Below, piece after piece: positions 9,258 through 17,867 of a stretch of 56,373 bases of DNA (positions within the stretch are counted from its first letter, which is position 1; the number at the start of each line of letters is the position of its first letter). A model generated the notes under the pieces. The model saw only the letters and a program-made list of their open reading frames with translations, ran no database searches and was not told where the DNA came from. Source of the stretch: JALZAI01 sp038212215 (lineage in GTDB: Bacteria > Actinomycetota > Actinomycetes > Mycobacteriales > Jatrophihabitantaceae); the NCBI GenBank assembly GCA_038212215.1, contig JBBQUT010000033.1, positions 1-56,373 of the forward strand. The letters run 5' to 3'. The translations under genes were made by a program, and so were the position numbers.

Positions 9258-10664
9258 TCAGCTCGGACGGGTCATCGACAGCACGTCGAGCACCTGGTCG
9301 AGCTGCTGCTCGGTCAAGGTTCCCGGCACGTGCCCGCGCTCGATGACCACTTCGCGGATCGTCTTGCGCTGCTTCAGTGCCTGCTTGGCGATTGCACCGG
9401 CCTCGTCATAGCCGACGTAGTGGTTCAGCGGCGTCACGATCGACGGCGAGGACTGCGCGTATTCCAGGCAGCGCTCGACGTTGGCCTCGATGCCCGCGAT
9501 GCAACGATCGGCGAAGACCCGGGTGACATTGGCGAGCAGCTGGATGGACTCCAGCAGGTTGCGGGCGATGACCGGCAACATGACGTTGAGCTCGAAGTTC
9601 CCGTTCGCGCCACCCCATGCGACGGCGGCGTCGTTACCGATGACCTGGGCGACGACCTGGCAGACCGCCTCGCAGAGCACCGGGTTGACCTTGCCGGGCA
9701 TGATCGACGAGCCGGGCTGCAGGTCGGGCAGGAACACCTCGGTGAGACCTGTGCGTGGGCCCGAACCCATCCAGCGGATGTCATTGCTGATCTTGTTGAG
9801 TCCCACCGCGATCGTGCGCAGCACACCGCTGGCCTCGACGAGGGCGTCGCGGGAGCTCTGCGCCTCGAAGTGGTTGCGTGCCTCGGTCAGCGGTAGCGCC
9901 AGCTCGTCGGCGAGCAGTGCGATCACCTGGCCGGCAAGTCCGGCCGGGGCGTTGATGCCGGTGCCGACGGCGGTGCCGCCGAGGGGCAGCTCGCCGATGC
10001 GGGGCAATGCGTCATGAAGGCGCTCGACGCCGTAACGCACCTGTGCCGCGTACCCGCCGAACTCCTGCCCCAAGGTCACCGGCGTCGCGTCCATCAGGTG
10101 CGTTCGGCCCGACTTCACGACCGTGTCGAACTCGCCCGACTTCTGCGCCAGCGCCTCGCCCAGATGCTCGAGGGCGGGGACGAGGTCGACGATGATCGCC
10201 CGCGCGGCCGCGATGTGGATCGCGGCCGGGAACTGGTCGTTGGAGGAGAACGGGTCGTTGACGTCGTCGTTTGGGTGCACCGCGCGGCCGAGTTGTTCGG
10301 CGGCCAGCGTCGCGATGACCTCGTTGGCGTTCATGTTGGACGAGGTCCCCGAGCCGGTCTGGAAGACGTCGATCGGGAACTCGGCATCCCAGTCCCCGCG
10401 CGTCACGGCGGCTGCCGCGTCGTGGATGGCGGCCGCCAGGTCCGCGTCCAGCGTGCCGTTTTTCGCCCGCGTCACCGCCGAGGCGCCCTTGATCGACGCG
10501 AGTGCGGCGATCAGCGCGCGTTCGATGGGACGTCCGGAGATCGGGAAGTTCTCGACGGCCCGCTGCGTCTGCGCGCGCCACTTGGCGGCGACCGGGACAC
10601 GGACCTCGCCCATCGAATCGTGCTCGATGCGGTAGTCCTCGGTTTGCTCATCAGGCTGGCGCAC
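9258..10664 (-). CDS. fum: Class II fumarate hydratase
   Basis: 468 residues from GTG 10664; the frame is open further upstream but family similarity begins here (YRIEHDSMGEVRVP). It catalyses fumarate to L-malate in the TCA cycle as a cytoplasmic homotetramer. Diagnostic motifs are QTGSGTSSNMNANEV, KSGRTHLMDATPVTLGQE and the lyase signature GSSIMPGKVNP near residues 318-328; MLPVIARNLLESI and TPLNHYVGYDEA complete the fold. It ends 6 bp from the convergent TIG gene. In M. tuberculosis the homologue (Rv1098c) is next to glpX; here a P-loop/ABC cassette lies between them. Confidence 0.95.
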   Translation of the reverse strand: MRQPDEQTEDYRIEHDSMGEVRVPVAAKWRAQTQRAVENFPISGRPIERALIAALASIKGASAVTRAKNGTLDADLAAAIHDAAAAVTRGDWDAEFPIDVFQTGSGTSSNMNANEVIATLAAEQLGRAVHPNDDVNDPFSSNDQFPAAIHIAAARAIIVDLVPALEHLGEALAQKSGEFDTVVKSGRTHLMDATPVTLGQEFGGYAAQVRYGVERLHDALPRIGELPLGGTAVGTGINAPAGLAGQVIALLADELALPLTEARNHFEAQSSRDALVEASGVLRTIAVGLNKISNDIRWMGSGPRTGLTEVFLPDLQPGSSIMPGKVNPVLCEAVCQVVAQVIGNDAAVAWGGANGNFELNVMLPVIARNLLESIQLLANVTRVFADRCIAGIEANVERCLEYAQSSPSIVTPLNHYVGYDEAGAIAKQALKQRKTIREVVIERGHVPGTLTEQQLDQVLDVLSMTRPS

Positions 10665-10854
10665 GGCTTCTCCACTCGTGGACGGCGATGTCGACCCCAG
10701 CCTATTTGGGTATCGGCGACTCGGGGGGCGAGCGTGCAGCACGCCACAAACCGTGGTAGTAGCACCATCGTCTGATGGCGTACCACCCCTGGCCGCAGAG
10801 ATGGTGATGGTGCGCGGCGAGACACGCCGTGGCCGTCGACCCCCGGAGCGCATC

Positions 10855-12000
10855 ATGACCATGACCCACATTCCGCAGCACATTCCTGCAGTTTCCGACC
10901 AGGCCGCCCGCTATGCGCCGCTGGACGCGCACCGGTTGCGTTCGGCGAAGGCGGCCTACACCACCCGCCACGTCGACCTCAGCGCCGCCACTTGGCTGGT
11001 GACCGGCGTCAGCCCACAGGTCGGCGACCTGGTCCTGGCCCGGGTAACGGAGCTCGGCCAACATCCGCGGCTTGAGCTCGGACACGGCCGGCGCGCCTCG
11101 ATGTTCGTCGGCGACGAGATCGTCGTCGTTTACGGTAACCGCTACGCACCCGACCAGTTCGAGGCCCACGTTCCCGACGATCTCGGCCCCTGTGACCTTG
11201 TCGCCGCCGGCGGCCTCGCCGCTCGGGTGTCCGCGTCGCACATCGTGATGGCCGACGCGACCCGCATCGAGCCGATCGGCCTGCTGGCCGACGCCGACAA
11301 GTTCCGCGTCAACCTGGCGCTCGACGTCTTCTGCCCGCCGTCGGTCGCCGACACCGACCGACCGCTCACGATCGCGGTGGTCGGCGCCAGCATGAACAGC
11401 GGCAAGACGACCACGGCCGCGCACCTCGTCCGCGGCCTGCGCCTGGCCGGGCTAAACGTCGGGGCGGCCAAGACCACCGGCACCGGCGCCGGTGGCGACG
11501 TGTGGCTGCTCTCGGACGCAGGCGCCTTCCCGGTATACGACTTCACCAACGCCGGCTACCCCAGCACCTACCTGCTCGACGCCGAGGTCGTGCGTGACAT
11601 CTTCACCGACCTGACCGACCGGCTCGCCGCGGACGGTTGCGAGGTCGTCGTCCTAGAGATCGCCGACGGGTTGTATCAGCGCGAGACTGCTGCCCTGCTC
11701 GTCGATCCGGTGTTCGCCGAGCGGGTCGACGCGGTGCTCTTCGCCTCCTGCGACGCGCTCAGCGCGAGCGCCGGGGTCAGCTGGTTGTCCGAGCGGGGCT
11801 TGGCGCCGCTCGCCGTGTCCGGAGTGCTGACGGCTTCGCCGCTCGCGACCCGGGAGACGGCGGCGGCCACCGGCAGCGATGTCTGGGACCTGGCACAGCT
11901 GTCGGACCCGCGCGCCGCACGCACTCTGTTCGACGGCCTGCTCGCCGCGCGCGCCGAAGCCGACTGCGAGGATGTCTCGCAGCTACGGAAATCCGCATGA
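10855..12000 (+). CDS. P-loop NTPase, MobB/dethiobiotin-synthase/DUF1611-like
   Basis: 381 residues from ATG 10855 with GGAG upstream. An N-terminal beta-rich region (GDLVLARVTELGQHPRLELG, FVGDEIVVVYGNRYAPDQFEA) precedes a P-loop domain with Walker A GASMNSGKTTT near residue 177, followed by GLNVGAAKTTGTGAGGD and a possible Walker B-like VVVLEIADGLYQRET. This arrangement resembles ATP-dependent ligase or amidotransferase domains of the dethiobiotin synthetase/DUF1611 type; I cannot name the substrate. The stop overlaps the ATG of a 25-codon ORF (ATGA at 11997), and an ABC exporter follows, so it is the first gene of a probable operon. The fum-glpX neighbourhood shows that the cassette is an insertion. 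Confidence 0.7.
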   Translation: MTMTHIPQHIPAVSDQAARYAPLDAHRLRSAKAAYTTRHVDLSAATWLVTGVSPQVGDLVLARVTELGQHPRLELGHGRRASMFVGDEIVVVYGNRYAPDQFEAHVPDDLGPCDLVAAGGLAARVSASHIVMADATRIEPIGLLADADKFRVNLALDVFCPPSVADTDRPLTIAVVGASMNSGKTTTAAHLVRGLRLAGLNVGAAKTTGTGAGGDVWLLSDAGAFPVYDFTNAGYPSTYLLDAEVVRDIFTDLTDRLAADGCEVVVLEIADGLYQRETAALLVDPVFAERVDAVLFASCDALSASAGVSWLSERGLAPLAVSGVLTASPLATRETAAATGSDVWDLAQLSDPRAARTLFDGLLAARAEADCEDVSQLRKSA

Positions 12001-12074
12001 GCGAGGGTTGCCGAGCGAACGAATGTCACGGCGTCTCCGCATGGCCGACCGAGCGAAGCGAGGGCCGGACATGA
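11997..12074 (+). CDS. 25-residue peptide ORF, copy 1
   Basis: ATG 11997 overlaps the stop of the P-loop gene (ATGA), and its own TGA overlaps the ATG of copy 2 at 12071 in the same way. The peptide starts MSEGCRANEC, has cysteines at positions 5 and 10 and a single Trp at 16, and ends TERSEGRT. The internal GAGGG before each following ATG can serve as ribosome binding site. It could be a precursor peptide processed by the P-loop enzyme and exported by the ABC transporter. The alternative is a non-coding dispersed repeat: the GAGCGAAGCGAG motif resembles intergenic repeats of other actinobacteria, whose translated form often begins MSE-R-SER. Expression is unproven. Confidence 0.4.
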   Translation: MSEGCRANECHGVSAWPTERSEGRT

Positions 12075-12144
12075 GCGAGGGTTGCCGAGCGAACGAATGT
12101 CACGGCGTCTCCGCATGGCCGACCGAGCGAAGCGAGGGTCGGAC
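11997..12144 (+). repeat. 74-bp direct tandem repeat
   Basis: Two adjacent 74-bp units (11997-12070 and 12071-12144) differ at one base. Each unit starts with ATGAGCGAGGG and ends with a short dyad, CCGACC ... GG(C/T)CGG, around GAGCGAAGCGAG, just before the next ATG. The unit length is not a multiple of three, and because of this each copy restores the ATGA overlap. Confidence 0.9.
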
Positions 12145-12148
12145 ATGA
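12071..12148 (+). CDS. 25-residue peptide ORF, copy 2
   Basis: This second ORF encodes exactly the same 25 residues as copy 1. Over the 74-bp unit I see a single difference, a Gly codon GGC in copy 1 and GGT in copy 2, which is synonymous. Its TGA overlaps the ATG of the ABC exporter (ATGA at 12145). All four reading frames of the cassette are therefore chained by identical four-base overlaps. As for copy 1, a dispersed repeat without translated product cannot be excluded. Confidence 0.4.
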   Translation: MSEGCRANECHGVSAWPTERSEGRT

Positions 12149-13941
12149 GCGCGGCCCACGCAAGCGGACCTCGGCTGGCCCGGATGTTCACCCGCGAACG
12201 GTGGCCGCTGTGCGCCCGCCTGGTCGCCGTCGGGGTGGGTCAGGCGGCCGGTTCGATTGCTACCGCGCTGCTGGTGCGATCGGCGTATCACAGCCTGGCG
12301 CACACATCCACGGGTGGCAGCACGCACATCCTGCTCTTCGCTGCCGCGCTGTCGGCCGCGGTCGGCCTCGCGGCGTGGATGCGGGCGGCGGAACGGGTGG
12401 TCGCGGAGCGGCTGGGTCAGCACTACGTGACCGAGGTGCGTGCGGACCTGTTCGAGCACCTCACCCGGGTGCCGGCCCGACACCTCGGCCGACGCAAGAG
12501 CGGAAACATGCTGTTGCGCTTCGTCGGTGATCTGTCGGCCCTGCGCAGCTGGGTCAGCCTGGGTCTGGCCAAGCTGCTCGTCGCCGGCATCGCGGTCACC
12601 CTCGCACTCGCCTGCCTGGTGGTTATCGACCCGGGTATCGGCATCGCAGTCTCGACGGTGCTCGCGGTGGGCTCGGTCGCGACCTTGCGGACCAGTCCGC
12701 GACTGATGTCCTCCAGCCGCGCGGCCCGCAGCAGTAGGGCGAAATTGACCGGTGAAGTTGTCGAACGGCTCACCCAGATCGGGGTACTGCAGGCCGCCGG
12801 TCAGCAGCGCCGCGAGCATCGGCGAGTCAGCCGCCTCAGCACCAAAGTGTCCGAGGCCATGATCGAACGAGCCCGCGCAGCCGGGGTGTGCCGTGCTGTC
12901 GCGGAGGCGACGTCCGGATTGGCGACCGTTGCTGTCGTCGTGGTCGGTGCGGTCGAGGTCCAGGCCGGGCGTACGTCCGCAGCCACCGTGCTCGGCGCGG
13001 TGACCATCGTCGGCATGCTCGCTGGGCGCGTACGCGATCTCGGACGAGTCACCGAATACGCATCCGACGCCCGCGTCGCCCGTGCGGCGGCGCTGCGATT
13101 CTTGGCGCTACCCACGCTGCCGGATCCGGCGGGGACGCCCGATCTGATCGTGGGGCCCGGCTGTCTGGAGTTCGACGGGATCGGCCTGGACGCTGCGCTG
13201 AGCGATATCACGCTGCGCGCCGAATCCGGCGAAACGATTGCCGTCGTGGGCACCAACGGTGCCGGTAAGAGCAGCCTCATGTCGCTCGCAGGTCGGTTGG
13301 TGGATCCGGATGCTGGCGCGGTCCGACTGGACGGCCAGGATCTGCGCAGCCGGAGGCTGGCTTCGGTCCGCGCCGCGATCGGCATGGCGGGAGCGGATCT
13401 CCCCTTGATGCGTGGCACGGTCGCCCGCAACGTCCTCTATCGTCGGCCGGGCGCAAGCGAGGCGGAAATTGCTCGGGTCAGCGCGCTGTGCGGGCTGGAC
13501 GAGCTGGTGGCCACACTGCCCGATGGCTGGGACACCGAGGTCGGCGGCGCCGGGTCGCGGTTGTCGGCGGGCCAGCGGGCCCGGATCAGCGTGGCCCGCG
13601 CTGCTTTGGGTCGACCGCGCCTGCTCCTGCTGGACGAGGCCGAAGCGCATCTGGACTCCGGTGCGGCAGAGGTCGTCGATCGGGTGCTGGCTGATCACAA
13701 AGGGACCGCCTTGGTAGTCACGCATCGCCGCGAACTGGTGGAACGTGCCGACGTGGTGTGGTGCCTGGACCGAGGCCGAGTAGTCGAGCTCGGCCCGCCG
13801 TCGGTATTGCTCGCGCGAAACGGACCGACCGGCCGGCTCTTCGGCAACGAATCCGCACGTTCCCGTGCCGAGTTGCGTCCCGAGTCGGTCTCGGTGCCGA
13901 TTTCAGGTCCGGTGTCAGTGCCGGTCGAAGTCCACTGCTGA
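12145..13941 (+). CDS. ABC exporter, fused membrane and ATPase domains
   Basis: 598 residues from ATG 12145, preceded by GAGGG. The N-terminal part has the helices of a type I exporter, with the coupling segment RRKSGNMLLRFVGDLSALRSW. The ATPase carries Walker A GTNGAGKSS near residue 369, signature LSAGQRARI near 473 (LSAGQ in place of LSGGQ), Walker B RLLLLDEAEAHLD and switch THRREL. No C39 peptidase domain is present. Half-size transporters of this kind dimerise and export lipids, drugs or peptides; the coupled upstream peptide ORFs suggest a peptide cargo, which is an inference. The 3' end overlaps the convergent glpX gene by 27 bp. Confidence 0.85.
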   Translation: MSAAHASGPRLARMFTRERWPLCARLVAVGVGQAAGSIATALLVRSAYHSLAHTSTGGSTHILLFAAALSAAVGLAAWMRAAERVVAERLGQHYVTEVRADLFEHLTRVPARHLGRRKSGNMLLRFVGDLSALRSWVSLGLAKLLVAGIAVTLALACLVVIDPGIGIAVSTVLAVGSVATLRTSPRLMSSSRAARSSRAKLTGEVVERLTQIGVLQAAGQQRREHRRVSRLSTKVSEAMIERARAAGVCRAVAEATSGLATVAVVVVGAVEVQAGRTSAATVLGAVTIVGMLAGRVRDLGRVTEYASDARVARAAALRFLALPTLPDPAGTPDLIVGPGCLEFDGIGLDAALSDITLRAESGETIAVVGTNGAGKSSLMSLAGRLVDPDAGAVRLDGQDLRSRRLASVRAAIGMAGADLPLMRGTVARNVLYRRPGASEAEIARVSALCGLDELVATLPDGWDTEVGGAGSRLSAGQRARISVARAALGRPRLLLLDEAEAHLDSGAAEVVDRVLADHKGTALVVTHRRELVERADVVWCLDRGRVVELGPPSVLLARNGPTGRLFGNESARSRAELRPESVSVPISGPVSVPVEVHC

Positions 13942-14961
13942 GTACGCCCGCAGCTTGCCGAGCTGGTGCAGCGAATCGATCTCGCGGATCGTTCCGGACT
14001 TGGAGCGCATCACGATCGATTGCGTGGACACCGAATCTGCGTAATACCGCACGCCGCGCAGCAGGTCGCCATCGGTGATCCCGGTAGCACAGAAGAAAAG
14101 ATCCTCGCCTCGGACGAGGTCCTCGGTGACGAGCACGCGGTCGAGGTCGTGCCCGGCGGCAGTGGCCTTTTCCCGTTCCGCCTCGTCGCGGGGCCAGAGT
14201 TTGGCCTGCATTGCACCTCCGAGGCAGCGCAGGGCTGCGGCGGCGATGATCCCCTCGGGCGTGCCGCCGATGCCGAGCAGCAGGTCCACCCCGGTACCCG
14301 GACGAGCCGCTGAGATCGCGCCCGCAACGTCCCCGTCGCTGATGAACCGGATTCGCGCGCCTGCCTCACGAACCTCGCGCACCAACTTCTGATGCCGGGG
14401 CCGATCCAGGATGCACACGGTGACGTCCTCAGGATGGCCGTGCTTGGCCTTGGCGACCCGATTGATGTTTTCGGCCACGGGTGCCGTGATGTCGATGACA
14501 TCGGCGGCTTCCGCACCCGCGGCGATCTTGTCCATGTAGAACACGGCGGACGGGTCGAACATGGTGCCACGTTCGGACACCGCGATCACCGACACTGCGT
14601 TGGACATGCCCTTCGCCATCAGGGTCGTGCCGTCGACCGGGTCGACAGCGACGTCGCAGCGTGGACCGGTCCCGTCGCCGACCTCCTCACCGTTGTAGAG
14701 CATCGGCGCCTCGTCCTTCTCGCCCTCACCGATGACGACGACGCCGTGCATCGATACGGTGCCGATGAGCGCGCGCATGGCGTCGACTGCCGCGCCGTCG
14801 CCACCGTTCTTGTCCCCTCGCCCCACCCATCGTCCGGCCGCCATCGCGGCGGCCTCGGTCACGCGGACGAGTTCCAGCGCAAGGTTGCGATCAGGTGCCT
14901 TGCGGGCAACAGCGAGCGCGGGTGGGACGACGTACTGGGTGTCGGGGGGTCCGTCAGACAT
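13915..14961 (-). CDS. glpX: Class II fructose-1,6-bisphosphatase
   Basis: 348 residues, full length for GlpX. It hydrolyses fructose 1,6-bisphosphate in gluconeogenesis and needs divalent metal. Visible motifs are GRGDKNGGDGAAVDAMR, VVVIGEGEKDEAPMLYNGE, DVAVDPVDGTTLMAKG (metal-binding acidic cluster), LGIGGTPEGIIAAAALRCLGG and the C-terminal TIREIDSLHQLGKL. It is the usual sole FBPase of many actinobacteria. It converges on and slightly overlaps the ABC exporter, and is divergent from the EamA transporter with 109 bp between the starts. Confidence 0.95.
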   Translation of the reverse strand: MSDGPPDTQYVVPPALAVARKAPDRNLALELVRVTEAAAMAAGRWVGRGDKNGGDGAAVDAMRALIGTVSMHGVVVIGEGEKDEAPMLYNGEEVGDGTGPRCDVAVDPVDGTTLMAKGMSNAVSVIAVSERGTMFDPSAVFYMDKIAAGAEAADVIDITAPVAENINRVAKAKHGHPEDVTVCILDRPRHQKLVREVREAGARIRFISDGDVAGAISAARPGTGVDLLLGIGGTPEGIIAAAALRCLGGAMQAKLWPRDEAEREKATAAGHDLDRVLVTEDLVRGEDLFFCATGITDGDLLRGVRYYADSVSTQSIVMRSKSGTIREIDSLHQLGKLRAYSAVDFDRH

Positions 14962-15070
14962 GCGGTGTTCCTCTCGGCACGGGTGTGCTTGTCATCATTT
15001 CAGACTCCGACCCTCGGATGGGTGGCAGCGACCCGGTTAGTCTCGCGGGCGTGACCACACTTGTCGTCCG

Positions 15071-16000
15071 GTGTTTCGTCGGGTTCTGAGCGCTCGGCTG
15101 CGTTCGCGCACCGGGCTGCTCGCGGTCAGCGCGGGCGCCCTGCTGTGGGGAACGACCGGCGTAGCCGTGCAGATCGTGCACGACCGCTCGGGATTGGACG
15201 CCGTTGCGATCGGCTGCCTACGGCTGGTGATCGCGGCGCTCGTGGTGCTGGTGTTGTTCGGACGTTCAGGCGCGCGCCGCGCCCGCGCCGCGTTCGCACA
15301 GCACCGCTGGCTGCTCGTACTCGCCGGGGCCGGCCTGGGCGGTTACCAGGCCCTGTACTTCGTCGGGGTGCAGGACGTCGGAGTGAGCGTGTCCACGCTG
15401 GTAAGTCTGGCAGTCGCGCCGGTCGCCATCACGCTCGCGGGCGCCATCGCTCGCCGTCGGGTTCCCCGCCCGGCAGCGCTCGCCACGCTCAGTGCCGCAG
15501 TCGCCGGGCTGGCGCTGGTCTCGCTGCATCCGGGCGCCACTGCCCATGCAGCCCATCCCCTGACCGGGCTGCTCGCCTCGGTAGGCAGCGGCTTGGGTTA
15601 CGCAGCCGGCACGGTGCTGAACCGGCGCCTGGCCCGTGGCGGCGACCCGCTGCTGCTGACCGGAGTGACCAGCGCGGTGGGAGCGGCAGTGCTGCTACCG
15701 CTCGCGCTAGCGGTGGGCCTGTTCTGGCCGTCCGACGGCGTCGCCGCCGGTTGGCTGGTCTACATCGGCGTCGTGCCGACCGTGCTGGCATACGGTCTCT
15801 TCTACGTGGGCCTGCGCTCGATCTCCTCGGAGTCCGCCGGCGTGCTGACGCTGATCGAACCGCTCACTGCGGCGCTGCTCGCCGCGCTCGTCCTGCATGA
15901 GGCGCTGGGTACGCCGGGCCTGATCGGTGCCGCGCTGCTACTCGCCGCCATCGCCGCGATGTACCTGCGGCGCCCCGAACCGGCGCCGACGCCGCTGTAG
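15071..16000 (+). CDS. EamA/DMT superfamily transporter
   Basis: 309 residues from GTG 15071. About ten membrane helices form two EamA repeats; the first begins GLLAVSAGALLWGTTGVAVQIV and contains GLGGYQALYFVGVQDVGVSVSTL, the second begins GLLASVGSGLGYAAGTVLNRRL and ends with AGVLTLIEPLTAALLAALVLHEALG. These motifs are typical of drug/metabolite transporters that export amino acids or other small metabolites. Substrate is not predictable. It reads divergently from glpX and convergently with xseB. Confidence 0.88.
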   Translation: MFRRVLSARLRSRTGLLAVSAGALLWGTTGVAVQIVHDRSGLDAVAIGCLRLVIAALVVLVLFGRSGARRARAAFAQHRWLLVLAGAGLGGYQALYFVGVQDVGVSVSTLVSLAVAPVAITLAGAIARRRVPRPAALATLSAAVAGLALVSLHPGATAHAAHPLTGLLASVGSGLGYAAGTVLNRRLARGGDPLLLTGVTSAVGAAVLLPLALAVGLFWPSDGVAAGWLVYIGVVPTVLAYGLFYVGLRSISSESAGVLTLIEPLTAALLAALVLHEALGTPGLIGAALLLAAIAAMYLRRPEPAPTPL

Positions 16001-16015
16001 CGAGCCGGTGCCAGG

Positions 16016-16207
16016 TCAGCTCGTACGTGCGTCGTGTTCGGCGATGCGGGCGCTGGCGCCGTCGAGCCACTTCTGGCAGATGTCGGCGAGGTGTTCCCCG
16101 CGCTCCCACAGCACGAGCGATTCCTCCAGGGACTGCGCACCCGACTCGAGCTTGGCGACCACGTCGCGCAGTTCCGCGCGTGCGGCCTCGTAGCTGGGCT
16201 CCGTCAC
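16016..16207 (-). CDS. xseB: Exodeoxyribonuclease VII small subunit
   Basis: 63 residues from GTG 16207. The sequence has the XseB pattern: YEAARAELRDVVAKLESGAQSLEESLVLWERGEHLADICQKWLDGA. It forms the multi-copy helical small subunit that binds XseA and helps degrade single-stranded DNA bidirectionally. The start lies 30 bases after the xseA stop, so both are probably one transcript, in the order lipid-droplet-like gene, xseA, xseB. Confidence 0.92.
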   Translation of the reverse strand: MTEPSYEAARAELRDVVAKLESGAQSLEESLVLWERGEHLADICQKWLDGASARIAEHDARTS

Positions 16208-16237
16208 GCCGCCCGACCTTACCCGCGCCGGGAAGAG

Positions 16238-17428
16238 TCACGAGACGCGCGCATCGAACTCCCCTCGAGCCACCCGGATGCGCAGTTCGCCGACAGCGTC
16301 GTCGGCGTCGCGGACGACCGTGCCGTCCGGACGGCGGACCACTGCATACCCGCGATCGAGGGTGGCCTGTGGCGACAGGCTGCGCACCCGGGCCCGGACG
16401 TGCTCGAGGTCGGCGTGGGCGGTATCCAGCAGTCCCCAGACGCGGCGCCGACTGCGTTCGCGCAGGGCCAGCGTGTCCGCGCGCTCGCGCTCGAGGCGAC
16501 CACCTACGGCTGCCAGCATCCGCTCGGGCAGGCCGGCCATCAGCTCCGCCTCCCGAGCGACGCGGCGCCGCACGCTGTCTCGGGCCCGCACGCGAAGTTC
16601 GTCGACGAGGCGTAGCTCGTCGGCGAGATCGGGGACGATCCGCTTGGCCGCATCGGTCGGGGTGGACGCCGCGAGGTCCGCGACGTGATCGAGCAGCGGC
16701 ACATCGGACTCGTGCCCGATGGCGCTGACCACCGGCGTCGTGGTCGCTGATACGGCTCGGACCATGGTCTCGTTGCTGAACGGCAGCAGGTCTTCGACGC
16801 TGCCGCCGCCACGGGCGATGACGATGACGTCGACGGTCTCGTCGGCGTCGAGGCGCTGCAGCGCGCACACCACCTCGCTGACCGCGGAGGTGCCCTGCAT
16901 GGGCACGTTCTCGATCCGAAAACGCGCGCCGGGCAGGCGCCGGTGGACGTTCTCGACCACGTCGCGTTCGGCCGCGCTAGAGCGGCCCGTGATCAGGCCG
17001 ATGGTGCGCGGCAGGAACGGGAGCCGGCGTTTGCGATCGGCCGCGAACAGCCCCTCGGCCGAGAGCAGGCGCTTGAGTTGCTCGAGTCGGGCCAGCAGTT
17101 CGCCGAGCCCGACCTGGCGGATGTCGGTGGCGCGCAGGCTGAGCGACCCGCGCTCGAGATAGAAATCCGGACGCGCCCGGAGCACGACGCGGGAACCCTC
17201 GCCGATCGTGTCGCCCAGGATGGCGCGCGGGCAGGTCACCGTCAGCGAGATGTTGGCGTCGGTGTCGCGCAGCGTGAGGAACTGGGTCGAAACGCCGGGA
17301 CGGCGGTTGAGCTGCGCGATCTGGCCCTCCACCCACACCTCGCCCAGCCGGGCGATCCACTCGCCGATTTTGAGCGCGACGACCCGCAGCGCGACCGGCG
17401 ACTCGGGCGAGGATTCCAGCTTCGGCAA
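16238..17428 (-). CDS. xseA: Exodeoxyribonuclease VII large subunit
   Basis: 396 residues starting at TTG 17428; no ATG or GTG lies near the start of family similarity, and GAGGA sits about 9 bases upstream. An N-terminal OB-fold (VWVEGQIAQLNRRPGVSTQFLTLRD) is followed by the catalytic core (LPRTIGLITGRSSAAERDV, VIVIARGGGSVEDLLPFSNE, SAIGHESDVPLLDHVADLAASTPTDAA) and a long C-terminal helical arm that binds XseB. It degrades single-stranded DNA in repair. It begins 5 bases after the stop of the upstream Rv1109c-like gene. Confidence 0.95.
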   Translation of the reverse strand: MPKLESSPESPVALRVVALKIGEWIARLGEVWVEGQIAQLNRRPGVSTQFLTLRDTDANISLTVTCPRAILGDTIGEGSRVVLRARPDFYLERGSLSLRATDIRQVGLGELLARLEQLKRLLSAEGLFAADRKRRLPFLPRTIGLITGRSSAAERDVVENVHRRLPGARFRIENVPMQGTSAVSEVVCALQRLDADETVDVIVIARGGGSVEDLLPFSNETMVRAVSATTTPVVSAIGHESDVPLLDHVADLAASTPTDAAKRIVPDLADELRLVDELRVRARDSVRRRVAREAELMAGLPERMLAAVGGRLERERADTLALRERSRRRVWGLLDTAHADLEHVRARVRSLSPQATLDRGYAVVRRPDGTVVRDADDAVGELRIRVARGEFDARVS

Positions 17429-17433
17429 CGCTG

Positions 17434-17823
17434 CTAGTCCTCGGTCTGGTGGACGTCGGAGATGTCGGGGTCGCTGTCGTCGCTGTCGTCGACCTCGTCG
17501 AACGCAGACGGCGCGCCGGTGCGGGGCGCTCGCACCGTCTTGCTCGCGCGCAGCGCCGCCCCTTCCAAAGAGGACTCCTCGACCGGATCATCGAAGCGCG
17601 CCCATGGCGGCGGCTCATCGGTCGGGCGCTGACCCGACAGCAGGTCATCACCGCGGGCGGTGAGTGCGGCGTAGCGCTGTTGGGCGCGCAACGACATCTG
17701 CAGCGCGGTGCTCACCGCGAGCATCGGCAGTTCGATCGCCTTGTCGGGCAAGTCGCGGATCGTGTCACGTGCCAAAGAGATGACGCCGAGAGCTGCGCGG
17801 AAGGGGCTGGGCAGTTGCGGCAT
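17434..17823 (-). CDS. Rv1109c-like (lipid-droplet-associated) small protein
   Basis: 129 residues from ATG 17823. The N-terminal half (PFRAALGVISLARDTIRDLPDKAIELPMLAVSTALQ) looks like an amphipathic, membrane-surface helical region, followed by RAQQRYAALTARGDD and a very acidic tail (EVDDSDDSDPDISD). Position between xseA and ispH, and the RAQQRYAALTARGDELL-type core, match the mycobacterial protein Rv1109c, which databases label lipid-droplet-associated. Function is unknown. It is the first gene of the minus-strand unit with xseA and xseB and is divergent from ispH, 44 bp apart. Confidence 0.75.
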   Translation of the reverse strand: MPQLPSPFRAALGVISLARDTIRDLPDKAIELPMLAVSTALQMSLRAQQRYAALTARGDDLLSGQRPTDEPPPWARFDDPVEESSLEGAALRASKTVRAPRTGAPSAFDEVDDSDDSDPDISDVHQTED

Positions 17824-17867
17824 AACACCAGCGTGCCGTATCGACCCGATCCGTACCATGGGCAGGC

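Noticed and set aside
10665..10883. N-terminal extension of fumarase
   Set aside because: The open frame upstream of GTG 10664 has no similarity to the family and overlaps the start region of the divergent NTPase gene.
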